Source of the DNA: Uranotaenia lowii
Taxonomy: Eukaryota > Arthropoda > Insecta > Diptera > Culicidae
DNA length: 64,000 nucleotides
Assembly (NCBI RefSeq): GCF_029784155.1
Contig: NC_073692.1
Coordinates: 278,772,413-278,836,412 of the forward strand
Reading direction: 5' to 3'
Of this stretch, positions 8,855-18,732 are shown one piece after another. Made by a program: the position numbers and the translations under genes. The notes beneath the pieces were generated by a model that worked only from the letters and a program-made list of their open reading frames with translations, did no database searches and was not told where the DNA came from. The number at the start of each line of letters is the position of its first letter. Positions within the stretch are counted from its first letter, which is position 1.

Positions 8855-10224
8855 CTACACACAAAAAAAAGCATAGTAAAATTACTAAATCCCTGGTTTA
8901 AACGAACAACAGGCGACCATATTTATGAGTCAAATATGTTTTGTTGTTTATAATACCTTACGCATACACGCTCATATTTTTATAACCAAAAATGACTTTT
9001 ATTGAAACATTTTCTGGGATTTCTAGAAGAACTCCAATATTTGTTATTTTTCAATCAAAATGAATGTTTGAATTTCAACCGTTTCTGAAGTTCGAATTCA
9101 AAACCAAAAAATGGTTAAAATTCAACCGTGAATACGGAAGAACAGTTGTCGGGTGCAAGCGCCAGTGTTAACTGTTTTGTTCCGCATCGGATTTATTTTG
9201 TACCTCCGCTGGCTGGGAACAAACTTCTATCGGAGAACTGGACTGGGAGATTTTAAAGGCCATAAGCAGCATCGGAACAAAGGTGAGTAATGCCCCCGGT
9301 ATTAAAAAAGTTGATTCCAAAATTGATTTTTTTTCACCATTTCTAGGTTAGCAGATCAACCGGGTGTCGCAAAATGTTTCTGCTAAGGAAAAAGCAACGA
9401 TAGACTGACCCGAATATGGACAAGAGGGATCCGGATGTGGGCCCCAATTTTAAAGTTGCTTCCATAATATCAAGGTGAGTTGTTCTCAAATCAGTGCCTT
9501 CTGAATTTTATGAAAATTGACTAGCAAATGACCATTTTTTTCTATCCTCTACAGGTACTGAGGGACAATACCTATTGGAAAGAAGTGCCGTCGTACGATT
9601 GATCCGGAACAATTGTTCCAAATACTTTCCTCCCAATTCGGCATCTCCCGAGCGCGAGCTTATAGTTTGATACGGAATGCAAATACAGACGTTTTGATAT
9701 TTAAAATATATCCCATATATGAAAAAGAAAAATATATGATGATTTTGATTAGAATATTTAAATCCTTTCCGAAAACTTCTTTTCAATTCTTTTGAAGAAA
9801 AAAACATTTTTTTTTGTTCGGAAAACGGTTATTTAATAACCATTATACAATACAAGCAAACGGTTGAAAAATAACCATAATCCAAGTTCTCCGTAAAATC
9901 TCATTTTATGAGTTTTCGCAGAAAACTCATAAAATGACTTAACCCACAAAACTGCCATTATGGTTATTTTTCAAACATTAATGGTTTAATGTGGCCCTGC
10001 GTGTAGCTATTTTACCATGTGCTCAATTTGGCTGCGCATAGTAAATTCGACTGCGTTTTAGTAAAATTGTCAATGAAATGATGCATTGTTTTACTTCGTC
10101 CCTAGTAAAATTAATATGTTTCATGATGAAACTAGTATGTGTTATGATAAAGATTAGGAGGAGCGAGGAGCTTGATTTAAATAGTAAAATTACTATGTAT
10201 GTTTGTTTGTTTATTTGCATGCAT
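8855..10224. mobile_element. left part of a TIR element interrupted by BEL
   Basis: The sequence CACACAAAAAAAA after TA (8856-8857) and, far right, CACGGAAAAAAAT (reverse complement) before TA at 17700-17701 look like the two ends of one Tc1/mariner-type non-autonomous element. Both halves share a 19-bp block starting GAGTCAAATATG (8927 and 17382) and many variants of CATAGTAAAATTAC. The BEL element at 10225-17150 splits it. The TIRs are short and imperfect, so the outer boundaries are uncertain. Confidence 0.4.
9130..9680 (+). pseudogene. decayed exon-intron block inside the TIR element
   Basis: Three exon-like segments carry good splice signals: an exon ending at 9282 (AAG/GTGAGT), a 64-nt intron to TTTCTAG (9346), exon 9347-9474, a donor GTGAGT (9475), an 80-nt intron to CTCTACAG (9554), and a third exon from 9555. 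The first reads FCTSAGWEQTSIGELDWE up to the donor, and the third includes LLERSAVVRLIRNNCSKYF. The middle segment has a stop in the joined frame, so it is a pseudogene. The layout resembles the gene start at 2598-2860. The relation between the two is inference. Confidence 0.35.
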
Positions 10225-10835
10225 TGTTATCTTCTCAATCAAAGTCGATCTTCCAGATTCGCATTACACGTTTATTTGTAGTAATAAAAATCCCTGGTAA
10301 GGAAATGAATAGTTAGGTAAGTATGACAGGATATTATTTTTAGCAACTCACGTTTAGTGATCTGATCCGTTATGAATAGTAAATCCTTCTAAAGGCAAAC
10401 GAATCTTCGACTGGAGCTATGAATACCTGAATGAATGATACCTGAACATATGCAAAGGTGATTACAATGTTTAAGTTGATTGCGTTATAAAATTACCTTC
10501 ACAAGAGTGAGATTGCAGTTAAGCTGTGAGGCTATAGGTTATCTATGCTGATATCGGTACGCTATAAGTGGAAAACGCAACTTATTAAGATCTATTGGCA
10601 AGTAAACCACCTCACTAACTAACCTTTAGCAAGCACTTCTTCAAGGAATAACTACTGTTTCGCAAACCGCGTATAATCGTTATTTATAATAAGTATAATC
10701 AACCAACTTCGGTAACACGTTTTTCACCTCCGAACCACACGTTTTCTTTGATGTTTTGTTTTGCTCATCTATCCTATTACTATTGCTGTCAAACGGGTGC
10801 TCGAGGTTGGCTGCCAAACGAGGGACCTCGTAACA
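10225..10835 (-). repeat. BEL 3' LTR
   Basis: 611 bp, identical by eye to 16540-17150. It begins TGTTATCTTCTC and ends CTCGTAACA on the plus strand. Confidence 0.95.
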
Positions 10836-10844
10836 CTCCCCCCC
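10836..10844 (-). other. BEL polypurine tract
   Basis: The minus strand reads GGGGGGGAG immediately before the 3' LTR, the expected plus-strand priming site of reverse transcription. Confidence 0.8.
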
Positions 10845-10858
10845 GAGTACGACGACTA

Positions 10859-13800
10859 TTACTTTGCAGGATTCGGCTTACTATCGTTGTCACCTACATC
10901 GAGCACAGCTATCTTAACAGCAGGCCTCTCATAAACAGAAGTTTTCGTCTTCACCCATGCACGTCTAACTTGTCCATCGCCGTCTGTGATGATCTTTATA
11001 ACTCGTCCTTTAGGCCAACAATTTCTCGGCAAATCAGGATCAACTATAATCACTATGTCGTCAACTTCGATGGGCTTAACCGGTTCATACCATTTACTTC
11101 GCCTGGTGATTTCTGGTAGATAGTCGCGTATCCAACGCTTCCAGAACTGGTTGGCGATGACTTGCGACACCTGCCAGCCTCGTCTCAAAGATATTCCATC
11201 GCTGTTGATATCCGTCAGAGGTTTAGAACCGTTCGAGCTTCCTAGTAGGAAGTGATTAGGAGTGAGCGCTGTACGAGAATCGTGATCTAGAGGAACATAG
11301 GTGAGCGGTCTTCCATTAAGCGTGTTCTCGATCTCTGCAAAGGCGTTGCGTAGTTCTTCATCAGTTGGTCGCCTGGATATGCGCAAGAGAGGCAATATTC
11401 TTTTTACTGAACGTATGAGTCGTTCCCAGCTTCCTCCCATATGTGGGGTCGCTGGGGGGTTAAATACCCACGAGGTACTTGGAGTAGTGAATTCTGCTGC
11501 AACCTGATTTTCGTCAACCTTCTTCAGGGTTTCTCGGAGCTCTCTACATGATCCTACGAAGTTCGTTCCTCTGTCACTGTAAAAGGCAGCAGGCGTTCCT
11601 CTTCTTGACGCAAAATTTCGGATTGCCATTATACAGGAACTTTTATTCAACTGATGAGCGATTTCTAAATGGATAGCTCTTGTAGTCTGGCAAACAAATA
11701 ACACACCCCATCGTTTTTCTACTCTGCGGCCCACTACCACCTCTAGAGGACCGAAGTAGTCCAATCCGCAATGTGTAAACGGTCGCGTGTAGGCAGCGAC
11801 TCGACAAGGTGGAAGTCTAGCCATTCTGGGCGGACGAGGTCGCGCTTCTAGTATCTTACAAAGTTGACAATCTTTGCGAATATGTTTATACAACCTTCTT
11901 AAATTTGATACATAGAATTTCTGTTTGATTTCATTTATAATCAATTCACTGTTCTGATGATGGTATTTTTTATGATACCATGAGACAATAAGCTTCGTGA
12001 TGTGGTGTTTCCCCGGAAGAATTATTGGATTCACAGTTTCTACGTCCAGAAATTCGCAAGCTCCTGTTCTTCCTTCCATTCTTATGATTCTTCGATCGTC
12101 AAGGTAAGCAGATAGTCTATAGAGCTGACTTTTTTTAGAAATGTTTTCTCTAGCCTGCAGAAGTTGAAGTTCTTCAAAGTAGATTTCCCTTTGAGCGTTC
12201 CGGATGTGAAGTTCTTCAGCGTTACGAAGCTCGTTGCTAGTAAGGATTCCGGTTCGTGTGTTCTTACTGTTAAACACATTATTGAGGTATCGTTGAACGA
12301 ATCCAGTAACTCTTACCAAATGCATCCATCGCGAATAGTTAGTAACAGTGATTGCACCGGGAGTGTGTACCAAGTGAACATTACAGGTAAGTTTCATTTC
12401 TTCATCGGTTGAAAACTTCTTTAGAGGCATTACAGGCCACTCCTTTTCGACGTTGCGTAAAAACTCAGGTCCGGAGAACCATCTCTCATTAGATGAAAGC
12501 GCAGGGGTGCGCTGCCATTTCGTTGCATCGTCTGCTACGTTCCATTTGGATGGGACCCACCGCCAGTCAGATGCCACAGTGGTTTCGAGAATATCGCTGA
12601 CACGTGCTGCTACGTACGGGCTGTACTTCCGATGATCTGATGAGATCCAGGCTAATGTATTTCGAGAATCGGACCAATAAATGCATCGGTTTACTTTGGT
12701 TAACAACTTTTCGAGAACAGTTTTCGTAAATCTAGCGCCAATAACCGCCGATTGCAGCTCCTTGCGAGGAATTGATAAATATTTGAGTGGCGCTACACGC
12801 GTTTTCGAACCAACTAACGAGCACTCAACTGTATCGTCCGATGCGTAGCGTAGGTACACAACAGCAGCCATACCATCCTCGCTAGCGTCAACAAAGGTAT
12901 GTAGCTGCACATCAACTACGGGTATAAGTTTATGAAAACTGTGAAAGCAGCGTTGGATACGAAGATTCTCTAGCGCCGGAAATAGCCTAACGAACTTAAG
13001 CCATTTTTCATTCAGTTTATCTCCTATCATTTCATCCCAGCTCACTTCAGCCCTCCAAATCTCTTGGAGTAGGATTTTCAGGAACATTAAGTAGTGGGAG
13101 ATGAGACCCAGGGGATCGTAGATAGACATTAGCGTTTTGAGGACCTCTCGCTTCGTGGGTATGCGTGATCCTTCTAGAAGGGCCTTATCCAAGCGAGTCC
13201 AGTTGATTTTAAAAACAAACGAATCCGATGTAGTTTCCCACCACATGCCAAGAACCTTTTCTGTTGCAAGGGGAGATATCAAGTCAAGATTTTTACCTGA
13301 AGAAGGTTCTTCTTCGAGTTCGGCTAATACCTGGGCTGCGTTCGACATCCAATTATGTATTTCAAAGCCCCCGTTGTTATTAATTAAGCGCACAGTTTTT
13401 GCCAGGTTGATTGCTTCTTTTTCATCGGGAACACTGAACAACATATCGTCTACGTAAGTGCAATTTATTATAATTTCCGATGCGTCTGGATACTTTTCGG
13501 CGTGTCTCTTGGCATTAATATTCTTAACGAATTGCGCGCTACTTGGGGAGCATGATGCACCAAAGGTCATGACCATCATAATGTACTCACTAGGATCGCC
13601 ATCATTGTCCTTCCACAGGAAACGCTGGCAGTGCTGATCCTGTTCTCGTATTTTAACTTGGTGGTACATTTCGCGAATGTCGCCACACACGGCTATTCGA
13701 CTTTCGCGAAACTTGATTAGTACCGAAATCAGGGAAACTAACTGGTCGGGTCCTGTCAACAAAACGGAGTTTAACGATTGTCCTTTGTACATTGCGGCAG

Positions 13801-16486
13801 CGTCCCACACCAGTCTAACTTTCCCAGGTTTGTTAGGATATGTAACAGGGAACGTTGGCAGATACCACACCAGTTCCCGAGGGTTGCTTATCTCTTCACT
13901 TGTTAGTTTTCGAATATATCCTTTTGCTAGGTAAGAATCTATCTTTTCGTTGAGAGAGCTTCTTAGGACAGGATCCTTTTCTAGACGTTTCATTAGGCTG
14001 TGATAACGATGCAGAGCCATCTCCTTATTATTGTGAAGATGTGTATTCGGGTATCGCCATAGAAGGCCTGTCTCGTAACGCTCACCATTAAAGTGCGTCA
14101 TTTCATTCAGAAGCTCTAAAGCGCGTTGGTCATCCTTGGATCTTACGATATCATTTGATTTTGTGATTCCCATGTTTTCTAAGTCAAAGAAGTTTTTTAC
14201 TGCCTGATCAAGGGAACATTCGCTGTGATTCTTTTCTTCGCCCACATGGAGGACATGATGAACCATACTCACTTCACCATCAATACCTCCTCCGTAAATA
14301 GACCAGCCTAAGTGCGTTTTGATGCAAATCGGTTCATGAGGTTTTCCTTCTCTACTTTTACGAACGAGACTAACGTATGCGTGTTTGATTCCAATCAGTA
14401 TTCTTGGTCGAACGTTCTCATACGACTGGACTGGTAAACCACGGAGATGACCGTATTTTGTCGAAAGTTCAGCTACGTCGAGCGTCTGATAGGGCAGTTG
14501 TAGTTCTTGAACCGTTCGCACGTCATCCAAATGGAAGCGCCTACTGCCGTTGCCAGAGATATCACAATTAACTGATTGCGAGTTCGCTTCGTGTCTTTGT
14601 TTGCCACCCGTCCACTTTATGAAAAGGGGGCGGGGTTCACCTTGCAAATTCAGCTCATCAGAAAGGTCTTGATCTAGGAGCGTAATGTGAGAACCATCGT
14701 CTAGAAAGGCGTAGCACTGTATTTGTTTGCTTTTTCCGTACAATGTAACTGGCACATATCTTAAAAGACTTGTCTGAGCTTGTGTTTGGTGCGTGTTACA
14801 CGCCAGATTTTCTGCTACTACGTTTAAGATTTTATGGAGGAGAGGGTGGTGCTTGTACTTACAACCTTGTTTTCCGCATAGTGGCGAGTTACATTTACCT
14901 CGATGGATTTTTAAACATTTCTTGCACAGTTGATGTTCGTGAACTGCTGTCCAACGTTCTGCGTACGACATTTCTTGAAATCGAGAGCACTTATCAAGAG
15001 AAAGGCAATCATTCTTAAAGCATATAATACAGCCCTTTGATCCAGTGTGGGATTTTTCTATTTCGCTGGTCTCGAAGTCAGATACTTCAGCATGTACGTT
15101 CACGGAGGCCCTAGCTTTGGATGTTGTTCCAGCTCTCTCGTACTTGTTTCTTTCTCCTTTGCCGGTAGGTTTCGTAACTAGACAAGCATCTTCTGCAATG
15201 AGGGAAATCCATGCGCAGAACCTAGCCAAGGTTATCTTTTTTAAATTTCTTTGGTGTCGCGCCCAGTCGAGATTGTGAGGTGAAGGCAATTTCTCTACAA
15301 GTTTCGCGATAAGAGAGAAGTCTCTGGAGTACTCCTTTCGGCCACATGCATCGATCGTAGCGTTTAAGTTTTGGACAGCAATAGAAAAATCAATTAATTG
15401 ATTCAGTGAGTCCTGTTTGAGTGGCGGCATGGAAAGAACCTTTTCTTTCAAGGAGTCGATAACGAACTGTGGTTGTCCAAATCTCAGTCGAAGAACATCG
15501 ATTGCCTTTCGCACTGTTGACGGCTGAATCAAAAAGCTACGGACAGCATCTAGGGCCTCTCCACGCAGACAGGTTCGCAAGCGACTTAGGTTTTCCTCAT
15601 CTGTGAACATACACATGCTGGTCGTGCTTTCGTAGGTTGAAATGAACATGGGCCATTCCTCAGGGTTTCCGGAAAAGGATGGCAGATCCTTTGCTATGAC
15701 TTGACGAGCTGCCAAATGGTTTCGTTTCAGACAGGAGTTCCTTTGGTCGTTTTTGTTAGGTTTGCTCATTTTGACCGCGGCAGATGTTTTCGGTGTCGAT
15801 TTGCCCGCTGGTAAAAATTGTTCCTCGTCATCGGTGCTATCCATGTCGGATTCGGATTCATCGCCTTCAGAATCAATCACTTCCTGCCTTTTGCTTCCAG
15901 CCTCAGATGCATTTGAGTTCTCAAGCCAGTCAGCAACCTTTGATCTGGACTGAGCGGTGTAGTTGTCGGACTCATGATTATCCAATTCAGCTATCTCTTC
16001 CAGTATACTAAATTGCTTGTCAATCAATTTTCGCTTCTCTTCCAACAATTGCTTCTCAGCTTCCACTTTCTGCAACTGTATTTCTAAAGACATTTTGGCG
16101 GACCTTTTCGAGGAGGAGTTCGACTTTTTCGAGATACTGGTTCCTGCCTTTGATCGTACTTCGCATTGATCACTGCCAGTCTTAACCTTAGGTGGATGGT
16201 CGTTTGAGCATTTTTCAACAGTAGTTTTGTTTTGTTGCCTTTTAGATATCTTCCGAGTTTTTTTAGTGCATTTGTGACAACTGAATGGTACTCCCTCGCC
16301 TTCAATCTGAGATGTTACACCAGCGCAAGTGTAATGTTGCCACAGAGAGCAATCATCACAAAGTACCATCCGGTTGTTATCGGTTTTGTTGCACAGCTGA
16401 CAACTATTTCCAGCATTTTGCTGTCCTTCATCTGCTGCCTGCTGGGCTTGCAAGCCGGTGATCTTCGTTCTGTCTAAGCCTCCCAT
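10859..16486 (-). CDS. BEL/Pao Gag-Pol polyprotein with N-terminal PHD finger
   Basis: A single 1875-residue frame. The order, by residue: C4HC3 PHD finger (C29, C32, C43, C46, H51, C54, C70, C73); a basic then coiled-coil segment (about 75-170); an acidic linker; a DUF1759-type gag domain (about 265-410); a Cys/His-rich stretch (486-547); A17-type aspartic protease with FLDDGS (594-599); reverse transcriptase with YVDD (1011-1014); RNase H (D1200, E1243, D1273); integrase with an HHCC zinc site (H1505, H1509 or H1510, C1540, C1543) and a catalytic triad D1576, D1638, E1688; and a C-terminal DUF5641-type region (about 1770-1875). Length and order match full-length BEL/Pao elements, and no catalytic residue is missing. 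The ATG is the first in the frame and lies about 50 nt inside the 5' LTR. The PHD finger is unusual for a retroelement Gag; it is known in some insect BEL polyproteins as far as I recall. It might bind chromatin, which is inference. Confidence 0.95.
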   Translation of the reverse strand: MGGLDRTKITGLQAQQAADEGQQNAGNSCQLCNKTDNNRMVLCDDCSLWQHYTCAGVTSQIEGEGVPFSCHKCTKKTRKISKRQQNKTTVEKCSNDHPPKVKTGSDQCEVRSKAGTSISKKSNSSSKRSAKMSLEIQLQKVEAEKQLLEEKRKLIDKQFSILEEIAELDNHESDNYTAQSRSKVADWLENSNASEAGSKRQEVIDSEGDESESDMDSTDDEEQFLPAGKSTPKTSAAVKMSKPNKNDQRNSCLKRNHLAARQVIAKDLPSFSGNPEEWPMFISTYESTTSMCMFTDEENLSRLRTCLRGEALDAVRSFLIQPSTVRKAIDVLRLRFGQPQFVIDSLKEKVLSMPPLKQDSLNQLIDFSIAVQNLNATIDACGRKEYSRDFSLIAKLVEKLPSPHNLDWARHQRNLKKITLARFCAWISLIAEDACLVTKPTGKGERNKYERAGTTSKARASVNVHAEVSDFETSEIEKSHTGSKGCIICFKNDCLSLDKCSRFQEMSYAERWTAVHEHQLCKKCLKIHRGKCNSPLCGKQGCKYKHHPLLHKILNVVAENLACNTHQTQAQTSLLRYVPVTLYGKSKQIQCYAFLDDGSHITLLDQDLSDELNLQGEPRPLFIKWTGGKQRHEANSQSVNCDISGNGSRRFHLDDVRTVQELQLPYQTLDVAELSTKYGHLRGLPVQSYENVRPRILIGIKHAYVSLVRKSREGKPHEPICIKTHLGWSIYGGGIDGEVSMVHHVLHVGEEKNHSECSLDQAVKNFFDLENMGITKSNDIVRSKDDQRALELLNEMTHFNGERYETGLLWRYPNTHLHNNKEMALHRYHSLMKRLEKDPVLRSSLNEKIDSYLAKGYIRKLTSEEISNPRELVWYLPTFPVTYPNKPGKVRLVWDAAAMYKGQSLNSVLLTGPDQLVSLISVLIKFRESRIAVCGDIREMYHQVKIREQDQHCQRFLWKDNDGDPSEYIMMVMTFGASCSPSSAQFVKNINAKRHAEKYPDASEIIINCTYVDDMLFSVPDEKEAINLAKTVRLINNNGGFEIHNWMSNAAQVLAELEEEPSSGKNLDLISPLATEKVLGMWWETTSDSFVFKINWTRLDKALLEGSRIPTKREVLKTLMSIYDPLGLISHYLMFLKILLQEIWRAEVSWDEMIGDKLNEKWLKFVRLFPALENLRIQRCFHSFHKLIPVVDVQLHTFVDASEDGMAAVVYLRYASDDTVECSLVGSKTRVAPLKYLSIPRKELQSAVIGARFTKTVLEKLLTKVNRCIYWSDSRNTLAWISSDHRKYSPYVAARVSDILETTVASDWRWVPSKWNVADDATKWQRTPALSSNERWFSGPEFLRNVEKEWPVMPLKKFSTDEEMKLTCNVHLVHTPGAITVTNYSRWMHLVRVTGFVQRYLNNVFNSKNTRTGILTSNELRNAEELHIRNAQREIYFEELQLLQARENISKKSQLYRLSAYLDDRRIIRMEGRTGACEFLDVETVNPIILPGKHHITKLIVSWYHKKYHHQNSELIINEIKQKFYVSNLRRLYKHIRKDCQLCKILEARPRPPRMARLPPCRVAAYTRPFTHCGLDYFGPLEVVVGRRVEKRWGVLFVCQTTRAIHLEIAHQLNKSSCIMAIRNFASRRGTPAAFYSDRGTNFVGSCRELRETLKKVDENQVAAEFTTPSTSWVFNPPATPHMGGSWERLIRSVKRILPLLRISRRPTDEELRNAFAEIENTLNGRPLTYVPLDHDSRTALTPNHFLLGSSNGSKPLTDINSDGISLRRGWQVSQVIANQFWKRWIRDYLPEITRRSKWYEPVKPIEVDDIVIIVDPDLPRNCWPKGRVIKIITDGDGQVRRAWVKTKTSVYERPAVKIAVLDVGDNDSKPNPAK

Positions 16487-16519
16487 TTGAGGTTATGGTT
16501 GTGTCTTTCTGGATTTACA

Positions 16520-16539
16520 CCATAAACGGATTTTTATAA
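16520..16539 (-). other. candidate BEL primer-binding region
   Basis: The leader between the 5' LTR and the start codon is short. On the minus strand it contains TGGTGTAAATCC beginning 17 nt inside the LTR, so the candidate runs past 16520 to about 16511. A TGG start is typical of sites pairing with a tRNA 3' CCA, but I cannot match it to a tRNA by eye. Confidence 0.3.
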
Positions 16540-17150
16540 TGTTATCTTCTCAATCAAAGTCGATCTTCCAGATTCGCATTACACGTTTATTTGTAGTAAT
16601 AAAAATCCCTGGTAAGGAAATGAATAGTTAGGTAAGTATGACAGGATATTATTTTTAGCAACTCACGTTTAGTGATCTGATCCGTTATGAATAGTAAATC
16701 CTTCTAAAGGCAAACGAATCTTCGACTGGAGCTATGAATACCTGAATGAATGATACCTGAACATATGCAAAGGTGATTACAATGTTTAAGTTGATTGCGT
16801 TATAAAATTACCTTCACAAGAGTGAGATTGCAGTTAAGCTGTGAGGCTATAGGTTATCTATGCTGATATCGGTACGCTATAAGTGGAAAACGCAACTTAT
16901 TAAGATCTATTGGCAAGTAAACCACCTCACTAACTAACCTTTAGCAAGCACTTCTTCAAGGAATAACTACTGTTTCGCAAACCGCGTATAATCGTTATTT
17001 ATAATAAGTATAATCAACCAACTTCGGTAACACGTTTTTCACCTCCGAACCACACGTTTTCTTTGATGTTTTGTTTTGCTCATCTATCCTATTACTATTG
17101 CTGTCAAACGGGTGCTCGAGGTTGGCTGCCAAACGAGGGACCTCGTAACA
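16540..17150 (-). repeat. BEL 5' LTR
   Basis: 611 bp, identical by eye to 10225-10835. It should contain the element's promoter and polyadenylation signals. I did not pick out a convincing TATA box. Confidence 0.95.
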
Positions 17151-17155
17151 TGCAT

Positions 17156-17702
17156 GCATTATGACATTATTTGAAACATGAAAATTCACACTTCCGACAC
17201 ACGTCGGTCAATGTTAGTGTGTTCTCTCGATGTTCTGGAATGATTTTCAAAGTTATGGAACTATAAAGCAGCTCAAAATTAGTTTTTTTTTACAGACGGG
17301 TTTGATGATTAATGATCCTGAATTAGTGTAAACAACAAGAATGTTTACCATAGTAAAATTATCATACGCACTTATGTTTTTGAGTCAAATATGTTTTGTT
17401 CTCAAAAGTACGATGTGCGTAGTATTTTGTTGATATGAATTGGTGCCACAATGTCAAAATTACTATGCGGACGGTAGTTGTGATAGAAATTATGATGAAA
17501 TTATCATGACCATAGTATTTTCGACAACAAACATTGAGAGTTATCGAAAATTACCAGGTACATAGTAATTTCAATATTGTTTCATGCGCACTTTCACAAA
17601 ATCGATGTTAAACTTTTCGTGGTTGAAAATACTATAGCGCTGAAATGGTAAAATTATCATGACAGCGTCTTTGGGATGACCACTCAATTTTTTTCCGTGT
17701 AG
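17156..17702. mobile_element. right part of the TIR element interrupted by BEL
   Basis: It continues the element begun at 8855. It repeats CATAGTAAAATTAT-type motifs (17350, 17505, 17560, 17645 and others) and shares the 19-bp GAGTCAAATATG block with the left part. It ends in TTTTTTTCCGTG before TA. Confidence 0.4.
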
Positions 17703-17849
17703 GTTTTTTTCATATCACCAAATGTTTTTTTTCACGTCTTGAACCACGATTAACCCTAGTTTTGGGTGAACCTAGAAACATTAGGCCTAACGTCCATTTC
17801 CATTCAATTTCTGCATCTCTGAAACTTGAAACAATAAGACGTGTAACTT

Positions 17850-18545
17850 GACACTTAAGACCTGAGACCTGAGGCAAGAGACATGAAACATTAGAAATTA
17901 AACATGAGATATGAGACCTGAGATCTGAGACCTGAGACCTGAGACATGAGACCTGAGATTGAAATGAAATTCAACTCGTAACAGTCGCATAACATTTATC
18001 AAAGACATCAATGACATTGACAGTCATCCAAAAAATGTTACGCAAATGAAAAAAAAAAATCATTGAGTTTTACAATGACATTCATATCATGAAATTTTTC
18101 TCTTCAATAACATTTCTGCCTAGCGAATGTCATCGGTTCGGTTGATTCTACGAATGTCGCAATGAAATTCGTGGATTTAAGTGAGTGTGAATGTCATTAA
18201 AAAAATGTCAAAGTGTCCCTTTTTCGACTGTTATGAAGTATATTGATCGATTTCAACTTGCGAGCGGTCAAGTGAAAGGACTTGACTTGTAGGTGAAGAA
18301 AAGTGTCGCGAGTTTGTTAGTACATGCTACTAGTGTTAGTACCGCGAGAAATTAGTTTAGCTCCGATATCGACTTGCGACCCCTATAGTGAAAGAGTGTC
18401 TCAGGTCTCAGGTCTCATGTTTCATGGCTCTTGTCTCATGCCTTAGGTTTCATGTCTTTTGTCTCATATCTCATGTCTCAGGTCTCATATCACAGGTCTC
18501 AGATGTCAGGTCGTAGGTCTCATGTATCACATTCTTAGTCTCAGA
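17850..18545. repeat. inverted arrays of a 7-bp repeat (TGAGACC)
   Basis: 17855-17955 is a degenerate tandem array of TGAGACC/TGAGACA. About 18388-18545 is the same array on the other strand (GGTCTCA). The 430 bp between are not repetitive in the same way but contain several near-palindromic ATGACATTGACAGTCAT-like motifs. It could be a foldback element with low-complexity arms. No gene seen. Confidence 0.75.
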
Positions 18546-18587
18546 GCTAAGATTTTCCCAACTTCCAAAATTTCTAAGTGTTTTTCT

Positions 18588-18724
18588 TGTGAGTTAGTGG
18601 CGTAATGAAAGACGTCTGTTCAGATTGAACTCCAAAGTAACACTAACTATATTTTAACTAGTCTAGAAGTTTCTTACATAATATTCCTACGACTACTATG
18701 ATCGGATTACAGTTTTCCTCAACA
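18588..18724 (-). repeat. copia 3' LTR
   Basis: 137 bp, identical by eye to 22526-22662. Short LTRs are usual for this superfamily. Confidence 0.92.
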
Positions 18725-18732
18725 CTCCTCCT
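18725..18732 (-). other. copia polypurine tract
   Basis: The minus strand reads AGGAGGAG directly before the LTR. It abuts the stop codon region of the polyprotein (TAG at about 18731-18733). Confidence 0.7.

Larger units (their letters stand above)
10225..17150 (-). mobile_element. complete BEL/Pao LTR retrotransposon
   Basis: It has two 611-bp LTRs, one uninterrupted 1875-codon polyprotein, a polypurine tract next to the 3' LTR, and matching flanks. The LTRs begin TGTTA and end TAACA. The flanks share TGCAT (10220-10224, 17151-17155), and in fact TGCATGCAT on both sides. I see no difference between the LTRs, so the insertion is very recent and the copy may still be active. It splits an older TIR element. 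Confidence 0.95.

Noticed and set aside
8680..8855. AGCAATTGCT-rich segment as a MITE
   Set aside because: Several inverted motifs (GCAATTGCTTTA, TAAAGCAATTGC) but no consistent ends or duplication found.
10748..11119. Open frames opposite the BEL polyprotein
   Set aside because: Shadows of the 1875-codon minus-strand gene; no domains of their own.
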